From contig NTXX01000010.1 of the NCBI GenBank assembly GCA_002559145.1, forward strand, positions 240,681-304,680: 64,000 nt of DNA, written 5' to 3'. This document shows, in pieces, positions 59,319-64,000 of this stretch (positions are counted from its first letter, which is position 1; every line of letters begins with the position of its first letter). This stretch comes from Bacillus sp. AFS006103 (lineage in GTDB: Bacteria; Bacillota; Bacilli; Bacillales; Cytobacillaceae). The translations under genes and the position numbers were made by a program. The notes beneath the pieces were generated by a model. It made no database searches. It saw only the letters and a list, made by a program, of their open reading frames with translations, and was not told the origin of the DNA.

Positions 59319-60557
59319 ATGAAAAAATTAATGATTGTAGTTTTATTGTTTCTATTGAATTTAACAGGATGTAGTTCTGATGCAAAGAATAATACCAAAC
59401 AAGCAGGAGAAACCAGTTTAAAAAGTGATTGGAAAGAAATTACTGCTCAGGCAAAAGGGTCGAAGGTTAATTTCTTTATGTGGGGCGGGGATGAAGGCAT
59501 TAATCGCTATATAGACGAATGGGTTGCACCGCTTGTAAAAGAGCAATATGGGATTGAAGTAAAACGCTATCCAATGGATGCAACAGAATTTATCAATAAA
59601 TTAATGACTGAAAAGCGTGCTAATGAAAATTCAGGAGAAATGGATGTTTTATGGGTGAATGGAGAGAATTTTAAAATTGCCAAGCAACAAGAATTACTCC
59701 TTGGACCATTTACTTCGAAGCTTCCTAACTTTAACCAATTTGTTGATACCAAAAGCAATGATATTAATTACGACTTTGGGTTTCCCACAGAAGGCTATGA
59801 AGCTCCATGGGGAAAGGTACAGTTTGTCTTTGCCTATGACGCTAACAAAATCTCAAACCCTCCAAAATCGATTGCTGAATTAAAAGAATGGGTAAAGAAA
59901 AATCCAGGTAAATTTACGTATCCTGCTCCACCGGATTTTACGGGAAGTGCATTTATTCGCCATGTTCTCCATGAAGAAAGTAAAGACTATAGTGCGTATT
60001 TAAATGGGTACAATGAAGCATTGATTAAAGCGGATGCGGAACAAGTTTGGAATGCATTGAACGAGTTAGAACCATTTTTGTGGAGGGAAGGCAAATCTTA
60101 TCCTCAATCCATTTCTCAGTTAGAGCAATTATATAAGAATGGTGAAGTTTGGATGACGATGGGATACGATGAAGCCAATGCCTCTAACTTAATCAAGAGT
60201 GGTGAATTTCCTGCTTCAACTAAAACCTTTGTCTTTGACCAGGGAACGCTATCGAATACCCATTTTCTTGCTATTCCATATAATGCACCTAATCCAAATG
60301 GCGCATTAATCCTCATTAATACCCTGCTTTCACCTTCTGCTCAAATGAAGAAAATGGAACTGGAGTATTGGGGAGAAAATATGTCTCTTTCAGTGGATCG
60401 CCTGTCTGAAAAAGATAAAAAAACAATGGATGCAATTGACAGAGGGCCTGCTACCCTAACCCAGCAGGAATTGTCTAGTCATCGGATACCGGAGATTGGT
60501 GCTGAATATGTCCAATGGCTGGAACGAGGATGGATGAAAAATGTCGCGAACGACTAA
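59319..60557 (+). CDS. ynjB: YnjB-type ABC transporter substrate-binding lipoprotein
   Basis: 412 residues. Lipobox LNLTGC with Cys at 18, then a periplasmic-binding fold of family 1/6 type: VNFFMWGGDEGINRYIDEWVAPLVKEQYGIEVKRYPMD, MDVLWVNGENF, APWGKVQFVFAYD, VWMTMGYDEANAS. Its length and stretches agree with E. coli YnjB. The ligand is unknown. Start at 59319, since AAAGGG is too close to the ATG at 59313. Overlaps the permease gene by 17 bases. Confidence 0.85.
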   Translation: MKKLMIVVLLFLLNLTGCSSDAKNNTKQAGETSLKSDWKEITAQAKGSKVNFFMWGGDEGINRYIDEWVAPLVKEQYGIEVKRYPMDATEFINKLMTEKRANENSGEMDVLWVNGENFKIAKQQELLLGPFTSKLPNFNQFVDTKSNDINYDFGFPTEGYEAPWGKVQFVFAYDANKISNPPKSIAELKEWVKKNPGKFTYPAPPDFTGSAFIRHVLHEESKDYSAYLNGYNEALIKADAEQVWNALNELEPFLWREGKSYPQSISQLEQLYKNGEVWMTMGYDEANASNLIKSGEFPASTKTFVFDQGTLSNTHFLAIPYNAPNPNGALILINTLLSPSAQMKKMELEYWGENMSLSVDRLSEKDKKTMDAIDRGPATLTQQELSSHRIPEIGAEYVQWLERGWMKNVAND

Positions 60558-61443
60558 AATTAGCAATCAATTAAATAAATATAAGGGGCTGCTGGGAATT
60601 CTGCCGGCCCTTTTGTTTATGCTAATCTTTTTTCTAGGTGGAACATTGCATTCACTTTCGTTAAGTTTTGAAAGTCAGGAAACTTTCTCTTTGGTTTCGC
60701 AAGAGGGAAAATTTTGGGCATATAAAGAATTGTTTAATGTCACATTTCTTCAATCAATCGGTGTCACGGTTGGGATTGCGGCTGCTGTATCAGTATTATC
60801 CGGTGTAACCGGGTTAATTGCGACATTATTCCTTGTTGAACGTTCACGTCATTGGAAGTGGCTAAATATTATTTTTCAAGCGCCGGTCGGTATTCCACAT
60901 TTATTATCCGCATACCTCTTCATGCAAGTATTAATGCAAAGCGGTTGGTATTCTAGATTTGCCTATCAATTAGGCTGGATTGATTCAATCGAAGCATTTC
61001 CCGTTCTGGTCCACGATGAGTGGGGTGTTGGCGTAATATTAGCTTATATGTGGAAGGAAGTTCCGTTTATTATTTTATTAATAAGTCCGTTTATTTTGAA
61101 ACTGTTCTCTGACTGGAGAGAGCAATCAATCGCATTAGGAGGATCATTTTCACAGACCGTCCGCTGGGTCATCGTGCCGATTCTTTTGCCGATGTGGGTT
61201 GGAGGGATGTGGGTAGTATTTGCCTTCACGTTAGGCGCATATGAAATTCCCGCACTATTAGCTAGTACATCGTTCGGCTCCATTCCCGTAGAAGCGTTTC
61301 AGGAGTATTCTCAATTTGGCTTGGACCGCCAACCGATTGCAATTGCAATGAATATGGTACTGGCTGGCATTTCTTTCTTGGTAGGCAGTATATTAATATT
61401 TTTACAATTGCGATGGTACAAGCAGGGGAGGAGAGTATGGTGA
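60541..61443 (+). CDS. ABC permease, N-terminal half of YnjC type
   Basis: 300 residues, six helices, with the inner-membrane permease signature ALGGSFSQTVRWVIVPILLPMWVGG (EAA-loop region, about 199-223). E. coli YnjC is a single roughly 511-residue protein with two such halves; here the halves are separate genes. The stop TGA overlaps the next start (ATGGTGA). Confidence 0.83.
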   Translation: MSRTTKISNQLNKYKGLLGILPALLFMLIFFLGGTLHSLSLSFESQETFSLVSQEGKFWAYKELFNVTFLQSIGVTVGIAAAVSVLSGVTGLIATLFLVERSRHWKWLNIIFQAPVGIPHLLSAYLFMQVLMQSGWYSRFAYQLGWIDSIEAFPVLVHDEWGVGVILAYMWKEVPFIILLISPFILKLFSDWREQSIALGGSFSQTVRWVIVPILLPMWVGGMWVVFAFTLGAYEIPALLASTSFGSIPVEAFQEYSQFGLDRQPIAIAMNMVLAGISFLVGSILIFLQLRWYKQGRRVW

Positions 61444-62255
61444 AAAGTCTAAAATCTAGTTTGATAGCAAAAGGTCTTTTCATAACGATGTTAACTCTTT
61501 TTCTCTTTCTTCCCTTTATTCCCCTTGTAATTTGGAGTTTTACGAAGCAGTGGCCTTGGCCCTTACTTCTACCTGAAAAATGGAGTTTGGATTCATGGAA
61601 TTACCTGTTTTCCGTTTCAGGCAGGGCAGGAGAAGGTCTATTAAACAGTTGGATCGTGGCTTTTTTAACACTTATCGGAAACTTACTATTAGGAATTCCT
61701 GCTTCGAGAGGCTTAGCACAGAATGAATTTAAAGGGAAGAGAGTAATCTTTGCGATTCTACTCGCCCCCTTGTTCATTCCCTATACCGTTTCTATCATTG
61801 GCATGCATGATTTAGCGATTCAGTTTGCTTTTTTAAATGAGTATGTAAGTGTGGCCTTTGCCCATCTTTTAGTAACACTGCCATATTTTATTGCGACTAT
61901 CTGGTTTCAATTTCGTTTAATTGGAAACAAACTTCAAGAAGCTGCTCTCAGTCTTGGTGCAAGTGAATGGAAAATCTTTATCTGGATTGAAGCCCCATTG
62001 CTTATTCCGTCGGTCTTATTAGGGAGTTTTTTAGTCATTGTCATTTCCTTTAGTCAGTATTTACCGACATGGATTATGAGCGGGGGTACTTTGCAGACCA
62101 TTCCCTTGGTCATTTTTCCGTTTGCCAACAGTGGTAATTCATCGATTGTTGCAGCCTATAGTCTTTTGTTTTTTATCCCCATCTTGTTTCTGTTATTGGT
62201 TTATTATCTTCTATTGCGGATAAATTCAAGAAAACAATTCATGAAAAGGGGGTGA
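61437..62255 (+). CDS. ABC permease, C-terminal half of YnjC type
   Basis: 272 residues, six helices, EAA-loop region LQEAALSLGASEWKIFIWIEAPLL (about 162-185). Start at the ATG at 61437 with GGGGAGGAG upstream. Together with the previous gene it forms the heterodimeric channel of the YnjB-D importer-like system. Confidence 0.83.
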   Translation: MVKSLKSSLIAKGLFITMLTLFLFLPFIPLVIWSFTKQWPWPLLLPEKWSLDSWNYLFSVSGRAGEGLLNSWIVAFLTLIGNLLLGIPASRGLAQNEFKGKRVIFAILLAPLFIPYTVSIIGMHDLAIQFAFLNEYVSVAFAHLLVTLPYFIATIWFQFRLIGNKLQEAALSLGASEWKIFIWIEAPLLIPSVLLGSFLVIVISFSQYLPTWIMSGGTLQTIPLVIFPFANSGNSSIVAAYSLLFFIPILFLLLVYYLLLRINSRKQFMKRG

Positions 62256-62261
62256 GGAAGA

Positions 62262-63269
62262 GTGCAGTTAGAGCGAATAAAGATTCAAATAAACCAATCT
62301 ATAATTATTAGTTCGATAGATTTGCAAATTAATTCAGGGGAAATTTTTGTGTTAATGGGTCCTTCCGGAAGTGGTAAAACGACCCTTTTAAAGGGGATTG
62401 CAGGACTTATCCCATTTACCTCAGGGAAACTAAGATGGGAAGATAAACATGGAACTACGGGAATTGTCTTTCAAGAACCCAGGCTTTTTCCTCATCTAAC
62501 TGTATTGGAAAATATTGCGTTTGGGTTAAGAGTCAAAGGTATTCTAGCAAAGGAAAGAAGAATCCAAGCACTTGATTTCTTGAAAAATCTGCAGTTGGAA
62601 AGTTTGGAAAGTCGTTATCCTCATCAGTTATCAGGAGGCCAGCAACAGCGTGTTGCCTTAGGGCGTGCGCTGATTTTAAAACCTGACCTGCTTTTGTTGG
62701 ATGAGCCGTTTGCATCCTTGGATACATCACTTAGACAAGATTTAATTGAGTGGTTATCTAAACTGCAGAGAAGACTAGGTTTTTCAATATTATGGGTAAC
62801 ACATTATCTAGATGAAGCACTTTCGGTTGCTGACCGTATCGGGATTATGTTTGAAGGGGCAATTCAACAAATAGCTGCACCTACTACACTTTTTCAAAAT
62901 CCTGCCACTGAAAAAATCGCACAGTTCTTATCGCTGCCAAATCGAATCTCCAGAAAACAATGGAATAAATGGTTTCAAAGTGAATTAAACCTGCCGACAA
63001 CACAAAATAGAGGATGGATTGACCCCAATCATCTACAAGTAATAGATAGAGACTGCCAGTTGAGTGATATAAATAAAGAAGTTTCATCGTGCATCATATC
63101 AGGTATCGTCACAAAAGTAAGACCTAACAGGGAGGGCTTTTCAATCCAAGTAACAGCGGAAAACAATTTGCTTGATGTTAATACATTGGGATGGAATAAA
63201 ATTTCGAAACTAGACGAGAAGATTAGTATTATCGTGCCATTTGAGAAAATTCATTGGTATACTGAATAA
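62262..63269 (+). CDS. ynjD: YnjD-type ABC transporter ATPase
   Basis: 335 residues: Walker A GPSGSGKTT (about 33-41), Q-loop FQEPRLFPH, signature LSGGQQQRVALGRAL, Walker B LLLLDEPFASLD, switch His in WVTHYLDEAL, then a C-terminal extension of about 100 residues with a beta-rich TOBE-like regulatory domain. E. coli YnjD is shorter (about 217), so the C-terminal domain is an added feature. GTG start after GGGGGTGAGG. Confidence 0.85.
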   Translation: MQLERIKIQINQSIIISSIDLQINSGEIFVLMGPSGSGKTTLLKGIAGLIPFTSGKLRWEDKHGTTGIVFQEPRLFPHLTVLENIAFGLRVKGILAKERRIQALDFLKNLQLESLESRYPHQLSGGQQQRVALGRALILKPDLLLLDEPFASLDTSLRQDLIEWLSKLQRRLGFSILWVTHYLDEALSVADRIGIMFEGAIQQIAAPTTLFQNPATEKIAQFLSLPNRISRKQWNKWFQSELNLPTTQNRGWIDPNHLQVIDRDCQLSDINKEVSSCIISGIVTKVRPNREGFSIQVTAENNLLDVNTLGWNKISKLDEKISIIVPFEKIHWYTE

Positions 63270-63291
63270 ATTTGGAAGAGGGAGGATTATT

Positions 63292-63885
63292 ATGCTTGAT
63301 ACTCATGGACGTGCAGCCGTTCAACCTATTATTTCAAAAACTGCTCACAACCTATTAAAAGTTGGCTTAAATGCCAATCATGTAACCTATATCGCATTTT
63401 TTATTGGAATCATCGCGAGCGTTCTAATCTATTTAGGACAGCCGATTGTGGGGGTTGCAGTGCTTTGGTTATCTGGTTTCCTTGATGCAGTGGATGGGAG
63501 TATGGCAAGGCAGAGCAAAACTTCATCTTCCTGGGGAACAGTCCTTGATGTCACATTTGACCGTGTAGTTGAAGCAGGGATCCTAGTTGCCTTAGCACTT
63601 CGACACCCCGAACCAAATGTACTAATGCTGTTTCTCTTGTTAGCTATTTCGATTATTTTTACGATGACCATTTTCCTTACTGTGGGGGCATTGTCTGAAA
63701 AAGAGAGCTATAAATCTTTTTATTATCAGCCCGGTTTAGCCGAACGAACAGAAGGTTTTATCCTATTTTCCTTATTGGTACTTTTTCAATCCCATCTCGT
63801 ATTTTGGACAATCATTTTTATTGGTGTTGAAATTACAACGGGAATCCAACGATTATTGGAGGCACGGAAAATTTTAAAATCTTAA
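63292..63885 (+). CDS. ynjF: CDP-alcohol phosphatidyltransferase, YnjF type
   Basis: 197 residues, about six helices, with the full catalytic motif D-G-x2-A-R-x8-G-x3-D-x3-D, seen as DGSMARQSKTSSSWG followed by TVLDVTFD. It transfers a phosphatidyl (or other CDP-linked) group to an alcohol in the membrane. Start at the ATG at 63292 after GAGGGAGG. It ends the operon, as ynjF closes the E. coli ydj-ynj locus. The acceptor alcohol is unknown. Confidence 0.85.
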   Translation: MLDTHGRAAVQPIISKTAHNLLKVGLNANHVTYIAFFIGIIASVLIYLGQPIVGVAVLWLSGFLDAVDGSMARQSKTSSSWGTVLDVTFDRVVEAGILVALALRHPEPNVLMLFLLLAISIIFTMTIFLTVGALSEKESYKSFYYQPGLAERTEGFILFSLLVLFQSHLVFWTIIFIGVEITTGIQRLLEARKILKS

Positions 63886-63908
63886 TTTTTACACACGTAA
63901 TAAGTGAA

Positions 63909-63942
63909 AAAAGGAGCTCTATCCAATTGGATGGGCTCCTTC
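63909..63942 (+). terminator. Terminator of the ydjY-ynjF operon
   Basis: AAGGAGC and ATCC pair with GGAT and GCTCCTT around AATT with small mismatches; only a short T-stretch follows. Confidence 0.7.
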
Positions 63943-64000
63943 ATTATTAAAAAAGATTCCGAGGTATGTTCTCCAAGTTTTTCATTGTCTATTTATCGTC

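Noticed and set aside
1-64000. CRISPR arrays, rRNA genes, transposases, prophage genes
   Set aside because: No regularly spaced direct repeats, no rRNA-like stretches and no transposase, integrase or phage structural products were seen.

Overview
The window reads as a chromosomal segment of a spore-forming, mainly aerobic member of the Bacillaceae (Bacillus/Neobacillus-like). It is AT-rich, has strong AAGGAGG-type ribosome binding sites and frequent TTG/GTG starts. Gene order in the first 13 kb follows the Bacillus subtilis yjbP-to-yjcH region: prpE, yjbQ, fabI, cotO, cotZ, yjcA, spoVIF, yjcD, yjcFGH. A spoVAC-spoVAD-spoVAE germination-channel cluster with a YhcN-like lipoprotein is inserted in it. 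Regulatory sites fit this host: a FapR box at fabI, a textbook SigW promoter at yknWXYZ, a Sigma-54 promoter, and an Fnr-type box upstream of a ba3-type oxidase.

From 13.5 to 26.6 kb, a tRNA-Val gene is followed by a Sigma-54 promoter, a Sigma-A promoter, a DUF3870 gene, a roughly 40-bp-arm hairpin terminator, and an 11-gene lysine catabolic cluster: yodS, yodR, thiolase, yodT, gabT, aldehyde dehydrogenase, M81/MlrC metalloenzyme, GNAT, kamA, yokU and a LysP permease. Together these can carry lysine through beta-lysine, N-acetyl-beta-lysine, 3-keto-6-acetamidohexanoate and 4-aminobutyrate to succinate (the Barker route). The MlrC protein sits where B. subtilis has the YodQ deacetylase.

From 26.7 to 41.4 kb come an AlkA-type glycosylase, ctaB, a ba3-type cytochrome oxidase with SCO and a Met/His-rich membrane protein, lemA with a TPM protein, an AI-2E family permease, the SigW-driven yknWXYZ exporter, a lone tryptophan synthase beta chain and a short YitT-like protein. 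From 41.7 to 51.8 kb lies a polyhydroxyalkanoate region: two paralogous acyl-CoA ligases with matching promoters, an SDR reductase, two PhaR-like proteins around a phasin-like protein, class IV phaC, and alpha/beta hydrolases including a paralogous pair. DesK-DesR (51.9-53.7 kb), another hydrolase and an IDEAL-domain protein follow.

The most striking region is 55.4-63.9 kb. It is a tightly packed operon resembling the E. coli ydjXYZ-ynjABCDEF locus: YdjY-type lipoprotein, TVP38 protein, UPF0104 protein, a GrdB-like protein with an in-frame TGA, a tiny membrane protein, YnjB/YnjC-type/YnjD ABC transporter and a YnjF CDP-alcohol phosphatidyltransferase. The TGA replaces the first residue of a U/C-x-x-C motif. 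It is followed 18 nt later by the GUG loop of a perfect 8-bp hairpin, as expected of a bacterial SECIS element. I therefore annotate one 251-residue selenoprotein rather than a broken gene.
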